Assembly: GCF_000499385.1 (NCBI RefSeq)
Contig: NW_013654618.1
Span: 62,001-126,000, forward strand
Source: Eimeria necatrix
Taxonomy: Eukaryota > Apicomplexa > Conoidasida > Eucoccidiorida > Eimeriidae
Direction of reading: 5' to 3'
DNA length: 64,000 nt
The notes beneath the pieces are model-generated. The model did no database searches, was not told where the DNA came from, and saw nothing but the letters and a program-made list of their open reading frames with translations. Below, one piece after another: positions 24,723-37,514 of the stretch. Numbering within the stretch: position 1 is the stretch's first letter; each line of letters begins with the position of its first letter. Position numbers and translations under genes: made by a program.

Positions 24723-27700
24723 TTACGTGCTCTCGTAAGTGGCGCATTCGACGTCATAATGGACATTGAGACGGCCGACAATGCATAACTGAGCAGCAGG
24801 CTCGTCGGAATCACCTCCGGCTATGACGACGGCGGCGCGTTGACCAGGTGTGTCGGCCAATTTGGAAAATTTGTATGCAGCAATTTGTGCGCAAAGGAGC
24901 ATGAAGTCCAGGAAAATTGCAACGAGAGACATTGCCAATGCCACCTTGGCAGGTCGTTTCTGCTGGGTCTTCACTGTAGGGTGTTTCACCGAACAGATAA
25001 CAGCAAGTGCCCCCACAAGTGCCACCAGCTGAATGCCGGAGCTCACGAGGAAGAGGCGGCTATGCCCCTTCTTGTCCCTTGCTTCAAGTAGTCGAAGACA
25101 AGAGCCAAAAGGCAAATTAATGAGCAGTCGCCCACAAACAAGTGCAAGAGCCAGAAATATCATAAGACCGGCGCATTTGCCGTATCCCCCCAGACAGAAC
25201 AAACACATCGCGACTGCAAATTGCACCCCAATGTTGAAGTTTCTCAAATTTGTGGCCGAGAAGACGCAAATCTCTATCGGTTGGAAAACGAAGCTATAGA
25301 AGCTACCAAAACCCAAGTACCCGAGCGCGAGAAAACCCACGAGGAAACCCAAGAACAACAGCGACACAAACAACAAAGTTCCAGCTGCAATCACAAGCAA
25401 AGCACAGTACCTACGCTAAGCATGTGCTGCCGAACACTGTCTTTGCAACTGAAGGGTTTTCTGGCGCGAATCAGCGAAGCACTTTTCCTCATTTTTCGTG
25501 CGTGAGAACCCGCGCAACAGTAAGCTGCGCAGAGGGAAGGAACGACTTCTGAGAACTTACTGATGCGAATATCGGCTTCATAGAGTCTATTATTCTCAAG
25601 CTGCTTTAGCAGTTCTCCTGCGTTGGCTGTTTGCTTCACAAGGCTAATAATGCACATGGCCACAAGCACAAGAAGCTGCAGCACTAGCAGCCACAGAGCA
25701 GTGTAGCTGCCTCCGCTGCTGCTGCCGCTACCTTCCATGCGGATCCTAAGCCCAAAGAGGCAGCAGAAGAGCAGCAATATCGCATGCGAAACCTCTCGCG
25801 TGCAGAGAAATATCAACACGTATATGAATAGGGAACCAAGAAACAGAGTGAAAATTTCCCACTTCGTAGGGAGCACCTCGACAAGACTGTCGGTTGCACT
25901 GGTTTTATGCTGCGCCTCTTCGCCAATGCCGCTTGTAAGCAACACCTTTGATGCCCCTTGCTCTCGCTCTAGCTTCCTCAAGTGTCCTTCACCGTATTCT
26001 TCTTCGCAGAGTCTCTTACAAGCTGTTAGGGTCTCTTTGCCTTCCAACATAATGCTTACGGCTCCATTAGCTTTTCTATTATCATTGTCTGCCACTTCAG
26101 CGTTTGTAGCTGACTCATCCCCGCTGGTTTGGCGATTACTATGCTCAGTTGCTTCAAATGGGTTTGTACCCAGCTTTTGCAGCACTGTCGTGCTTTGTAA
26201 TGACTCCGGCTTACGAGGAACAGCCTCCTTCAGCCCGATAGTCTCACGATAGTCACTGGTCCGGGAGTTCTGAAGGCTTTGTCCCCCAGGTTCTGCTGCC
26301 AACACATCCGCTGGTGTTGCTTCTGATGGTTCTGCAAAGGCTGCCTGTGATACAGATTTTGAAGCCGCATTTGGGGTTAACTCTATAGTCGCTTCTGCCG
26401 CTGCTGGTGGTTTAGGTTTGTTCGTTGCTCTTGGCTTATTGCCTTCTATTGCCTGTGGCTCATCTGCTGCTCGCTGGAGGTTGCCTGCGTGGCCTGATTT
26501 ATTCACGTGTCCATTGGAGTTGCCGGTCCCTTTCACGCCTTGTATCTGCTCCATAGGGCCCTTTTTCCTATAAGCTGCAGCTTGGAGTTCCTTGGACTTC
26601 CATGTTTTTAAGACTTGCTTGAACTCGTTGGTAGGACTGATATGAACGGGGTCGGGCTTCTCTGCGCCGGCTATGGAGCTTTCCTCTACATTAACTTCGG
26701 GCGTACGGGGGTTTGGAAGTGACGACAATCCTTGATGGGCAACTCTTGGCGATGCGTCCTTCTGTGTACAGCAGCCGCTCTCTGGTAAAGCATCAGCTTT
26801 CTCTGCGGCGTGGCAGGAAAATTGCTGGAAGAGAAGGTTATGCTGCAGTGCAGTTTCTATCGAATGCCCTCCTGATGCTGACAAGCTCTGCTCAGACACT
26901 CCACGACAATGTGATGCCTTGCCACCTACACAACGGTGTACAGCCTTGTGAAAAGCACACAGCTGCACAGATGGGACACTCTCTTGTGTCATCGGCTGTT
27001 TGCGTCCAGGACGCTGCAGTTGTGGGTGTACAGGAGGTGTCGATGGAATGCGAGGGACGCCATCTTGGACTGGTTCCGGTGCTCGCTGCCTTCTCTCAAT
27101 AAAAGTGCAGTAAAGCTGACGTCGACGCTCATTATCCTTTCTCTCACTCAGCAGGAACTTCCGTGTTATTTTCCCGCGCAAAATACATGAGGTGGTATGC
27201 AAAGCGAGAGCACGGTAGCGCTCTAAACCCTTTCCCGCTGCCTTCACTCGAGGTCGCAGTGCCCTGGCCTTCTCACCCATTGAAACTTCAGGAGGTCGAA
27301 GCAAACATTTAATCCGCGACCTCGTAACTTGTAGATTCTGCCACATATGTGGGAGCATTTTTTTCCTGATTCGGTGGATTGGGCTCTGTTTTCTTGCCCC
27401 TGCAATCTGGTGGGACACTCCCATTGAAGAAAAACGGCAACGAACAGACCCGCATATCCTCTGGATCTCTTTACCAGACGACGTCAAACTTAAGTGCAAA
27501 CGTCGTTTACTACTCTTGCTGCTCATTAAAGGGTTCCGTACGCCAGCTGCGTGCTGCGTGAGGCGCTGCCTTCCGTCCATAGACTTCAATGGTTTCCCTG
27601 CTAGTAACCCTCCTCTAATGGACCCCCCTGTTTCACTCTGGCGATCAGCTTGAACTCCCTGGATTCCAGCATGCCTATTAGAGGGTGTCTGAGAATTGTC

Positions 27701-27736
27701 TACGGACGAAATCCTCTCGGTGGGGAACAGTTCCAT
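24723..27736 (-). CDS. Two-exon polytopic membrane protein, unknown family
   Basis: Exon 1 runs 27736-25561 from ATG (GAAAAGAAAATGG context); exon 2 runs 25384-24723. The junction (ATCA/GTAAGT ... GATTGCAG/CTGG) keeps phase and gives 945 residues. The first about 640 residues are hydrophilic, basic, then Ala/Pro/Lys/Asn-rich, without CAG runs. Then come about eight hydrophobic segments: near EIFTLFLGSLFIYVLIFL, ILLLFCCLFGL, ALWLLVLQLLVLVAMCIISL in exon 1, and LLFVSLLFLGFLVGFLALG, FAVAMCLFCLGGYGKC, MIFLALALVCGRLL, IQLVALVGALAVIC and VALAMSLVAIFLDFMLLCAQ in exon 2. No transporter signature is recognised. The start could lie further upstream, because the frame is open to about 27790 with a possible acceptor. 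Function unknown; possibly an apicomplexan-specific membrane protein. Confidence 0.75.
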
Positions 27737-30093
27737 TTTCTTTTCAGAAGCAGCGGCACAGCTTGCGTCTGTAGTAAAACCCCACAGCACAAATGCTACT
27801 TCGGCCTATGCCAAGTTGTGCTAGCTGTAGAATCTGGCAAAAGTACTACATGGGCAGCCTCTGCGTATTGCGTAGCTTTCAATGCAGGAATGGACCCGCA
27901 ACTCACTGCGGTGGCATCTCCTTGAACTTAAGTCAGCTCCCTGCTGCGTTCTTTCGTTGTTTTTGTTGCATACTGGATTGTTGGGACGACCAATATGCAG
28001 AACTGTCTGAGGCAAGGGTAAGGTGTTTGTTCGATTTTCTTTCGAGCACGCGGGGGGCTCGGACTCCTTGTGCAAGGGAGCCAGATACTTACCACTCAGC
28101 CGTGTGGGGAAGTAGGGCTCATTTCCGAATTTGGATGCCTGAGCCGGGCATTCGTCATGTGTTGAGCTGCAGATGTCTCTCATTGCTCCTGCAGACGTCT
28201 TCTCTGGAATCCACTGAAGAAGGCGTGCAGCGTGAGTGCTTCTTTCTGCACGGAACTTGACGGTGAAGGCACAGCGTGGAGACTATTAGGCATAATACTG
28301 CTGGGTATTCTCCATAAATTTCTCTCAGGTAATTCTCAGCATGTCAATGAGTGAGGGAGCTAAGCAGATCTCGCTCTTGTAGCATTGGAGGCACCCAAGG
28401 GCACAAACGCTGTCCAGCAGACAGCTGAAACGAACTGGTTTGGACGTTGACCTCTCGGTTCTGCCAAAAACAAACAAAGAAAAGCCCTATTGTAAAGGAT
28501 TGGTGTAGGATACTCTTATCGTAAGGAAAGAGCGTCTGCATCCGTCACTCTTGTTGAGGAACAACCACCGCCGAAACGCTCCGGAGGGTCAGCAGGGACG
28601 TTGTGCCACCGAAAACTGCCAGTTGCTACAAACAAGGCAAATGCTAAAAAAAAGCTTAGTCTGCGCTCCGTTGTGAAAATTAAAAAATAGGGGGAAAAGG
28701 ACTTTTCGTTGCGGTAACATCGCCCAAAGTGAGACGCGTGGGGGGCAGTCTGTTCCCACCGTGGCGTCGCGCCTCATCTACTCCTAGCATTCACTCATGT
28801 CTGCACAGCAAAATTTGCCTTTCCTTGGGGAAAAAGCACTCTTAACAGCTGCACAAATTTTGTTTAGAAAGTCTCACAGATTCAGACGTCGTTTTTGTCG
28901 TTTTTCTACGTCTACTTGCCCAAGGCACAGTGGGTGTGTCTCATGAGGCCACCGGTCCCCACGGACGCACACGGAGAGTAGGCAGCTCTTTAGCCGACTC
29001 CGATATGTTCAGATTTACTCCACGTCACCCAAAATACCTTTTGTAGCATATTAGCGGTTTAATTATCTCCGATGGCGGGTTGCTTCTGCGTAGATCATGC
29101 AGCGCGTTGGCCCCAGCGACGCTGGTTTACAGGCTACTATCAATTAGTTTTGCCTGCGCCCATCGCGGCATAGTAACCCTTTCCTGATAGAACAGCATCT
29201 CCAAGACTTGAGTGTGGAAAACTGAGGTACTCTCGTTTATTATCCCCGCTTGACTAGGGGCAAGTAGCAGAGCAACGTTGAAACCTTCGACCCAACGCTG
29301 AAACGCAGTTCTCATGTTGCTCTTAGCTGTACTTAATTGATGCTCTTCGACGAATCTTCCCTATTTGTTTGAGGAGTCGACGAAGCTTAGTAAGTTAATG
29401 CTGCTGCTGGTAGACATCGTAGAAGCACTCTACAGTTCGTCCCGAAGCAGCCAACAACAACCTCTCAGCCAACGATAGCTCTGTCCTCGTTCATACCGCT
29501 CTCGCCTGCCTACCATTGAGACGTTCAAAACTGTAGTGCACCTTATGAGTTGGAAAACTGCGCACTTTTGTGGACTCTTACCTGGCGAGCCCGTGCAGTC
29601 TCCCGGTGGATAAGCTGCACTACAACAACGTGAGACGTCTCACCACTAGGACATGCCTGTGACCTATCTGTTCTCTAGCCGGCCAGGAAAAAGTGAGTCC
29701 ACCCTGTTTCTTAATCTCATTACATCCAACAGGCATTATCAATTCGGCAACTCTCTTTTCAGCTCTCACCCGAGATCTAGAGTAACAAGGGGATTTCTCT
29801 TGTTTACAGTCTACGACACTGTATAGAAAAATAAATGTCACGGTTATCTTCGGTTTTCCAGCTGAGCGCTGCCATGAGTCCGTGCTTACGCGCAGAGTCA
29901 TAAGGTATTCATTATACCGCATGCAGATTGCTATAGTCTATTCGCGGTCTATCGTGACATGAAGCACGAAGCTGCATGCATCCTCGCGATACATCTTAAC
30001 ACTAACTGCTGAACCAGCAGGCAGTGCAGCTTGCTGCAGCAACAAAAATGCACTGACAAGTATGTTGTAAGTTATGCTCCTGCGTTCTTCATA
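27737..30093. other. Gene-poor stretch, nothing identified
   Basis: About 2.3 kb upstream of the polytopic membrane gene and downstream of the J-domain gene. All open frames are short, without repeats, domains or consistent splice joins. It should contain the promoter of the left gene. Confidence 0.45.
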
Positions 30094-33000
30094 TTATTTG
30101 CCACCAAACATTGAGGCGATGAAGGGCTGGACAGTGGACCAGGCACCAACGCCGAGGGAGAAGAGCAGCATGCCGCAGAGAAACTTCTGCGAAAGCGAAA
30201 AAGGATCATACAAGCTTTCATTAAAGACAATGTGTTACCCGTACGGTCCGTACCCACCACGCAACTAAAACAAGTTATTTTGCGCAATGCTGAGATACGC
30301 CCTTTCAAGAAAAACAAGGGAACCAGAAAGCTGCGTGCAAAGAGCTGTGCAAATCACCTCAGCGGTTATTCTGCTCCAAACAAAGAACACCAACGCTCCG
30401 ACAGTTATCAGTAATCCAATCTGAGGACAAAAAAGGCCGCTAATTCGGAATCGCGAAACAGCAAAAGATGGCAGGTCAATAATGCTACATGGGCAAGCGC
30501 TCCAAAGAAAGCCGGTACCTGGATGCCCCATCCTCCTGATTGAAAAAAAGACCACCATGGCCGTTGTTCACTTGGAAGACACCGCCTTGCGAATTCTTGT
30601 CCTGCGCAGTACTGTGGTAGCTCAGAGAAGGAAATCCGGGAGTCTTCATCATCGTCATCCGGGGAGCTCTGTAATTCATCAAGCGTTTGGTAAAGGCGGG
30701 AATACAGGCCCTCCGCGCTATCTGCTGATGCCCCACTTTCTCCCACAAAGAGCGCAGGCAGCGGAGCGATGCGAGAGCCTTCCAAATCCAATAAGAAGAC
30801 GGGGGAATCATCAAGCTCTTCATACCTAAGCCTGTTAAACATAGTGTCTTTCGGCAGGCCAGGTAGTGACGGCACTGCTGTAGGTTTCCCTACGGACAGT
30901 CGAACCTGAGGCAAAAGACCGAAATTTGCCTAGACATGGCAACTCAGCTACTTAGTCACTGGCATTTAGATGCGACGATATGCACACAGAGACATCTCTG
31001 GCGACGTCAGAGGGCCTCTGCTCCCAGAAAGAGCTAGCATCCGACCAACTCTGAGGAGTACTCACGACTTGAACGTGAATTATTTCCTCTTCTATGTCGT
31101 CTGGCTGCTCGATGTGCAGATCATCAGGCTCCTTCGTGTCCATGCTTGATTCCACCTCCTCACTTGCCCCTCTGTAGAAATGTGTTTTTTCATACTCTTT
31201 GGCCTTCTGCACAGCGCGTTCCCATACTTTTTCCAAATTTTTCTGAGGATTGTCTGAGTAAGAGAATGAAGGTAAGACAAGGCCATATCATGTAGATCAA
31301 CACTCGGAGCTGATGAAGCCTGGAGAACTGTACAGCAACTCATCTCCCTTTTAAAACAACATTGACATTTCTGCAGCCTTTGGCTCAACACAAAGGAACC
31401 TCGTGCTCTCGCTTTACTGCACTTCAAGCGCAGCAAGAGCGCTTGAAGGTCCTAGGTCTTCAGGCGCCAGCAAACTGACCTTCAAGGTACTTCTGCTTAG
31501 AGATGTTCAAGAGGCTCTTAATGCGAGCAAGATCAAGGGTTTTTGGTGCTTGGCTTGACTGCCCGCCGGCAATCCCTTCCTCGGCTTCTATGGCAACCAG
31601 GCAAAACACCCGTCTCTGCAGAGAACCTTTGCAGAGACTGGCGCTATTTTGCTGAAAGAGAAAAGGTTGAATGCTCTGAAGGACACATGATACAACCAGA
31701 AAACACAAGAAACGGGAAAATAAAAATCGGCGATTTCTATCTTGACTCCGCTGCACAGAGGCCACCTTCAATTTACTGACGCGCCAAAATGCATGAAAAA
31801 AAGAGGAGTCAGAAACGCTCAAACGAAACGCCCGCACAGACCGCTAAATCGCTTGGCTTTTTTTCCTGCGCCTACCTCTTTGAAACGATCCAAAGCCAGA
31901 GCCAGAGCAGTAGACGGGTTGAGAAGCTTTGACCGGACAGTATGCAAAGTGGATTGAATCCGGGAAATGCCTCTGCCTTCGTCAGCAAAAAGCAGGATGT
32001 TCGAGCTAGACGTGAGGTCTTGTTCGCGTAGCTTCTCCCTGTGTACAGGGAGTTTCAGCGCCTTGGCTGACGCACTGTTGGGAGGCAGTTGCCTAACCCA
32101 CGTTGGCGGGTTTTCGATAACATTAATCAGCTCTTCCTTTTCGCTTGTCAGGATGGAACGTATGTTAGAAAGAAAACAAAAATTGAACAGATGCTTGTTT
32201 GCAAACGCCGCATGCTTCACTAGGAGTGAAGGCTTGCTTGCTGAGGCAGCAGAAGGGATGATTACCGCTTTATATTGCGCAGCAAGCGGCTGGGAAGAAG
32301 CCGATGACGACAGCCAAGACTTGAGCAGCCGAGCTGAGGCAAAAAGCACAAATTTCGCAATGATAGTCCGTAGTTGCCAAGAGGCACGCAGGCAACTGAT
32401 AGGGAACGCAGCTTCTCCGAAATTGTTTCGTTCAATAGGCGGGAAACGGCGAGAAAAGCTCCTCCCAAGCACGATGTATCCGCATCCGCGAGATCCCGGC
32501 ACGTTTCGACGTATATTTATATAGAATAGGTCAGCAACCAAGTGTTTTCTTGTCTGCTTATCAAGGCGTGTTGTAGCTCTCATCAGACCGCTGAGCATTT
32601 GCCGCAGCCTTTGACCCAGGAGAGCAGCGTAACATATTGCGTTGTGTCAGTGAGTTGCAGGTTTCCCTACCACTATCAACAACATCAAGGCTGGAAGGGA
32701 AGGCGTCGGCGATGAAGCGGTTCAGTGACTCCACAGAAGGGCGTGAGATATTAGGATATTGCTGAAAAAAACACATGCACTGAATGACTGTTCTCGTTCG
32801 TGCATCGTCGACTTTTTTGCCGTCTTTCGTTCCTGCTAAGCCGCCAACGCCGGATCCGGCTACTATTCTAAAAAGGCGCGTAAAGGCTGTTCTTGTCGCC
32901 AGACGCACCTCAGGGTGCATGCCGGCGGTCAGAAGCAAAATCGCTGGGAATATTCTGAGAGCAATCAAAGGAGTACACATGCAGCTGCCATCAGAGCTGG

Positions 33001-34424
33001 TTGCCCAAACCCCCTCTTCTCTCGTAGTAGCCTCGAACTGACAGCATGTGCACACAAGCTACGACGAAAGCGCATGCACAAATGTACGCACTTGACGTTG
33101 ATAGGTAGCTTTTTCAAGGCGTCTTTGCCTTTCCTTCCCCGGACAGAGATGACGCCAAATTTAACATACTTGCCCAGCGCCCGTGCTGATGCGAAACAGA
33201 TCGTATGCATTCCAAATTAAAATCACGACAGATGTCACTTGTTGCGCCAGCGCATTCATGAAGTGAAGGCACCACTGATAGAAGGGCGATTGACCTTTGT
33301 CCCGCGAGCGGCCGGTCAGATAAAAACTTCACAGGTGCACTGTTTAGATGGGCCCTTCTATCCTCATGGGGCCACGGCTACTTCTACCTGCACTTGGCGG
33401 CCTGAGCAACTCTACGTCTTCGCCTTATCATGCCACAAAAACACCAAACGGGGATACAGCAAACATCGGATGCTCACAAGATTCCTGCCACATCTCGTAG
33501 ACAGACTGGCTCCAGTCATCCTTGTCTTGATGAACCTGAAAAACGAAATTATACACGTAGTGCAGAGAAGAGATAGCATTCTTCAGCTCGAAGCGCCTTG
33601 AAACCCTTGCTGCACTGTCCTTGAAGTAAACGAGTCAAAAGGAGTTGTGCAGACCCTGCTTCCCATGTGCAGATGGTGACGCCGATAAAAAAGCAAGACC
33701 AAGTCTCCGTTCATTCGCTCGTTTCACTTACAGCACACTTATGCCACGCACTTAAGCTCACCATGATAGACCACACGTTCTTCGTGTCAGAGGTCGGGGG
33801 AAACACGTCGTTAGGTCCTAGGTTGGTGAAATCAACTATCCCCTGGGAAGTGACCTTCACGTTGGCATATTCTTCGCCTTCTGCGCTTTCTCCCCGCTCC
33901 CCTGCTTCGTCATCTACGCTCGACTTTCTCTGTTTTCTCATCAGATATTCGTACGCAGCTGCAATCTCCTGAAACCGTTGTTGGCAGTTAGCACCGCAGT
34001 TTGGGTAGCGGTCAGGATGCCTGCAGATCGTTCATACGCCCTCTTATCACATTAACTGTTCCCGGCATCACAAACAGGTGATGACCTATATACAATTCCA
34101 CTAATACGCGCTGTGTCCGCCTACACTGCGAAGTGCAAAAACCTTGTTCACAGCAAGCAAATCACATTACTCTAGTAATTTACGCAGCGACTACCCTCAT
34201 GATGGGGAGTGCACTAGCATTACGCACCACCGAACAGAGAGAGTCCTGTATGATCTTCTAATGTCGCTTTCTGACGCTCCATCTTCCAAACCCAGAACAC
34301 TGAGGTAGTGCAGTCGCTGTTCTCCGCTCACATCGCCGTCCATGCCATAGTATTCTTCCAGCGCTCTTAACACGAAAATGCCTGGCATGTCCGCCACACA
34401 GCAAACCATCACGCACTGCGCCAT
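30094..34424 (-). CDS. J-domain protein with thioredoxin-like domains and C-terminal membrane spans (DNAJC16/ERdj-like)
   Basis: Exons read in phase: 34424-34228, 34020-33762, 33535-33478, 33185-33092, 32954-about 32671, about 32615-31877, 31665-about 31490, about 31240-31070, about 30906-30460, 30420-30358 and 30186-30094. The first exon plus the second give a J domain (YLSVLGLEDGASESDIRRSYR, then HPD at residues 67-69). Next comes a thioredoxin-like fold: NVWSIMV, VYEMWQESSRALGKYVKFGVISVRG and KIFPAILLL (cis-Pro position), with no CxxC. Later segments (KHLFNFCFL, QRRVFCLVAIEAEE) may be further such folds. Near the end are an acidic linker, then two membrane spans (GLLITVGALVFFVWS; FLCGMLLFSLGVGAW) and a stop after MFGGK. 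This layout fits ER membrane DnaJ proteins of the DNAJC16 kind. A 5' exon with a signal peptide may be missing, and the 32671/32615 join is unresolved. Confidence 0.8.
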
Positions 34425-36508
34425 ACCTAATACGGTAAATATCCAGGAGCATGCCTCGTCTGCGACATTTTCCCCCCTTTTTCTTTCACGTCAGTCCTCA
34501 TCGCCCAAATATTGTATCGCTCAGCACAAGAACAAATGATCGAAGGAGCAGTCACTGCGATAACCATCTTTCATGCAGGCGCATCAGCCAGTTTTTCAGC
34601 CCTACCGACGATAGCAGAAAGTACTATGATGTACACCAGCCAAGAGGCAACCCGAGACTTAATATCCCTGCCAGAAACGCCCTGGAAAAACTCAGAGAAA
34701 AGAGACCCTTTGAACGCTTTCTTCTGCTTGGCGTGCATATCTCTGTTCCGGCTGCGATCCTAACGTAACAGCCACATATGCAGCAAATACAGCTGGTCTT
34801 CTGAGCACGCACGTAGCTTCTGGTGGAAAAAAAATCTGCCTTACGGCAAACGCGCTCCAAATAAAGCAGCCGCCTGCCTATTCCCCAACTGTGTTTGTGG
34901 TCTGTCTCGTCTTGATACTGTGCACATGCTCTTCGTCCACGCACAATGTGGCAGCAGCGCAAGCACTAGCAACACAGCAGTATCGAAGAATGAGTAAATG
35001 GGTACGTCAAGCCTCACTTCCTTTTTAGTGCGTCTCCGTTCTCTCTCTTTCCTTACTCTTTCCTGATCACCCGCTTCATTAAGCGTGTGTCCACCCGACC
35101 CCAACCTGAAGAGGACACGAATGCGACACGGAACAGTAAATCACGTGAGCCACACAAAAGAGGAAAGAACCTACAAACCAGCACTGGCAGAAGCTGGGTG
35201 TGCATGATTAACTCAATTAAGCAATCGGAACTAAACTTTTTCCCGAAGCTTGGGCTCTGCCCCGAGGTGGTGCGAACTGCTGACTCGGGACGAAACCGAC
35301 ACCAATATGATAGCTCACAAATTTACGCTATCATCATTATCTGACTCAGCAAGTGCTGCAGCCTTCGAAAAAGTATCCTTGGTGTTCTGTCCTTTCTCGT
35401 TCTGGAGACCTTTGCGACTGTTAGATTGAATGTTGCGAGAAGCCATTCGGTCTTCAGCGGCCGGTGTGCCTTTACTAACTCCTGTGTCTTCAGATGCTGT
35501 GCCACGCCGGTGCAAGTGCTGTTGGAGGTCCTTAGGACCGCCAGAAGATTCACCCTTCCCGTTTGCCCCCACAGCCTTGCCTTTTCGCTGCCGTGTGCCC
35601 ATTATCGTCTCTTCGCTTGCCGCTACAGTATATCTTTGGGATTTGGCAGCTGACACAGGTGCATATAAGTGCTTGAGGGCCTCGTAAGGCCCCTATGCTT
35701 TTGTATTCTTGCAGGTTTATAAGAGGACCAGAACGTTCACTGTTGGTCTTGCGAGTCTAGCAGTCCGTGGTTGTCTTCGTACGGAAGCTGTTTTAGCCCA
35801 CCACTAAAGCCCGAACTGTCATCTGCCAGGAGGGGCTCCTCAGCTGCTGCACAACAGGCGCTCACCGGAGAAAGGATTACAGTGCCCGAAATGCCATCGG
35901 CCACGGAAGGGACCTCAACTGGTGCGCAAGCAGCACTCAACCTGGAAAGGACTACAGGGAAGGACTCTGGAGTATACTACTTGAGCGCTACACAGTTACG
36001 GACACTTAGAAGAACAGCAACCCCCTGGGTTACGGCCGCACAACAGCATGGAGCAAAGGACCGCGTCAATATGCCTGGGTGATTTGTGGGTTTTCGCTCG
36101 GACAACATGAGACCCTCTCAACAATCGTTCTCAGACGTGACTGTCGCTACGGTTATTGTCAAGTAAGCGCGTCTCTTTCTATACAGAATGGTATGCTCTT
36201 CGTGATGTAAGGGCTGCAGCTACTCTGCAGGAGACGCCTCACCAAAATGTCTTCAGAGCCGAAGTCCACATTCCTTCTCTAGATGCATATTGATCCTATT
36301 AAAGGAACTAATCCATGCATTTAGTTAGTTGTCATCCACTTAGTACTTGATAATTTGTTCTATTTCTAGGCAGAGACAACTTGCTGCCCTGCGCCGAAGC
36401 AACAGGACCCTGCTGAGAGCGTGGCGGCGGCTCCCGTAATGACCTCCTCCAGCTTCAGAGGCAGCATGTCGCTCAAGGCTGTCCCTTAATTTGTTGTTTT
36501 CTGTCTGC
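34425..36508. other. Poorly resolved region between J-protein and cytochrome b5 genes
   Basis: Probably holds the 5' part of the J-protein gene: a minus-strand segment near 35104-34920 reads a charged stretch then the hydrophobic FFDTAVLLVLALLPHC, a possible signal anchor. It may also hold a small hydrophilic minus-strand gene (35602-35315) and an exon-like block at 35942-35870 flanked by TCCTTTCCAG and GTGAGC. I could not join these into one model. Confidence 0.35.
35315..35602 (-). CDS. Possible small basic hydrophilic protein, C-terminal exon
   Basis: ATG at 35602 opens a 95-residue frame rich in Lys, Gly, Asn, Gln and Ser, ending in the acidic tail AESDNDDSVNL and a stop. The frame is open upstream to a possible acceptor (CACCTGTGTCAG), so it may be the last exon of a longer gene. 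No family is recognised. It may be a chance frame: it is short and unsupported by a second exon in phase. Confidence 0.3.
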   Translation of the reverse strand: MGTRQRKGKAVGANGKGESSGGPKDLQQHLHRRGTASEDTGVSKGTPAAEDRMASRNIQSNSRKGLQNEKGQNTKDTFSKAAALAESDNDDSVNL

Positions 36509-37514
36509 ATGCTTCTTTGTGAATATTTTTTTTCCGTGTTTGTTTTCAACGTTGCCCAGGCGCTGACGGCGTCGAGTGAAACAAAGTCCCGCAAAACAAA
36601 GAAGCCCGAAGCCACCCTCCCCAACCCGCTACTCCTCATCATGGAAGAGCTGCTCAAGCTGCCTGAGTTTTCTTGGGAGGAAATCAAGAAGCACACAGAT
36701 GCACAGAGCTGCTGGTGTGTCTTCCATGGCCTTGTTTATGATCTTACCAAATTCCTTAAGCTCCACCCAGGAGGCTCCCACGTCATTCTCGAAGTTGCAG
36801 GTATTCGCAATGAAACATCCTCATTGAAACCGTCTCCACGTTCTAGGTGTCTTACTGCACACTCATATGTCTCTGCTGACCTTACTTAATCATAGTTCTT
36901 GCTGATTGCTCTAGACGAATCAGGGCCCACCTTCCCTTCCCATTTTCAGTCGATGAATCCCTGGCCACTCCCCCGTGTAGCCTCTCTGTGAGGGGCTTGG
37001 ACATTTTACATCCACAAGAGCATGGGGACTTTTGCGTGCATGTGCTATGTGGTGGCACTCTCAGGGCAAGATGCAACTGACACGTTTGAAGACATAGGAC
37101 ACACTTTAGAAGCACGCATCATGGCAGATGAATATATTGTTGGAAGAGTCAAGGGAGAAACTAAACTGCGCAGGTGCAAGCCGGAGAATGTGAAGGAATG
37201 CTCTGCGAACGCGGTGCGTCCTAGTACTTGCTCGAGCCAGTAAAGCACAAGCCATTTACGAGGAGCGGCAGGTTGTGTTCGTACCATTGTATTAAATCCT
37301 GTTACTTTCACTAGTTTCACATTTTCCAATGGGCTATTTGTGTTTGCTTGCGGGCCTGCAGCCACCGCGAATGAGCAGGGGAAGCGCGTCTACGAGTCTT
37401 ATCGTTGTTATGATTGTTGTGGCTTTGATCGGAATATGGGCATATTACCAATTTCAAGATGACGGCAGCACCTTGCACCAGCACTTCTCCACAGTTCCAC
37501 AACAGAGAGTTTAA
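36509..37514 (+). CDS. CYB5: Tail-anchored cytochrome b5
   Basis: Small haem protein that passes electrons to membrane desaturases and oxygenases. Three exons keep phase: up to 36800, 37065-37213 and 37362-37514. The haem fold shows FSWEEIKKH, CWCVFHGLVYDLTKFLKLHPGGSHVI (first haem His in HPGG), DATDTFEDIGHTLEAR (second haem His) and the closing helices. The last exon gives one membrane span (SLIVVMIVVALIGIWAYY) and a short luminal tail, the classic tail-anchored layout for the ER or outer mitochondrial membrane. The start is uncertain: ATG 36509 gives 197 residues, but a strong acceptor (polypyrimidine then TTGCCCAG) ends at 36559, so the N-terminus may come from an upstream exon. ATG 36641 would give a 153-residue protein of ordinary length. 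Identity is firm. Confidence 0.92.
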
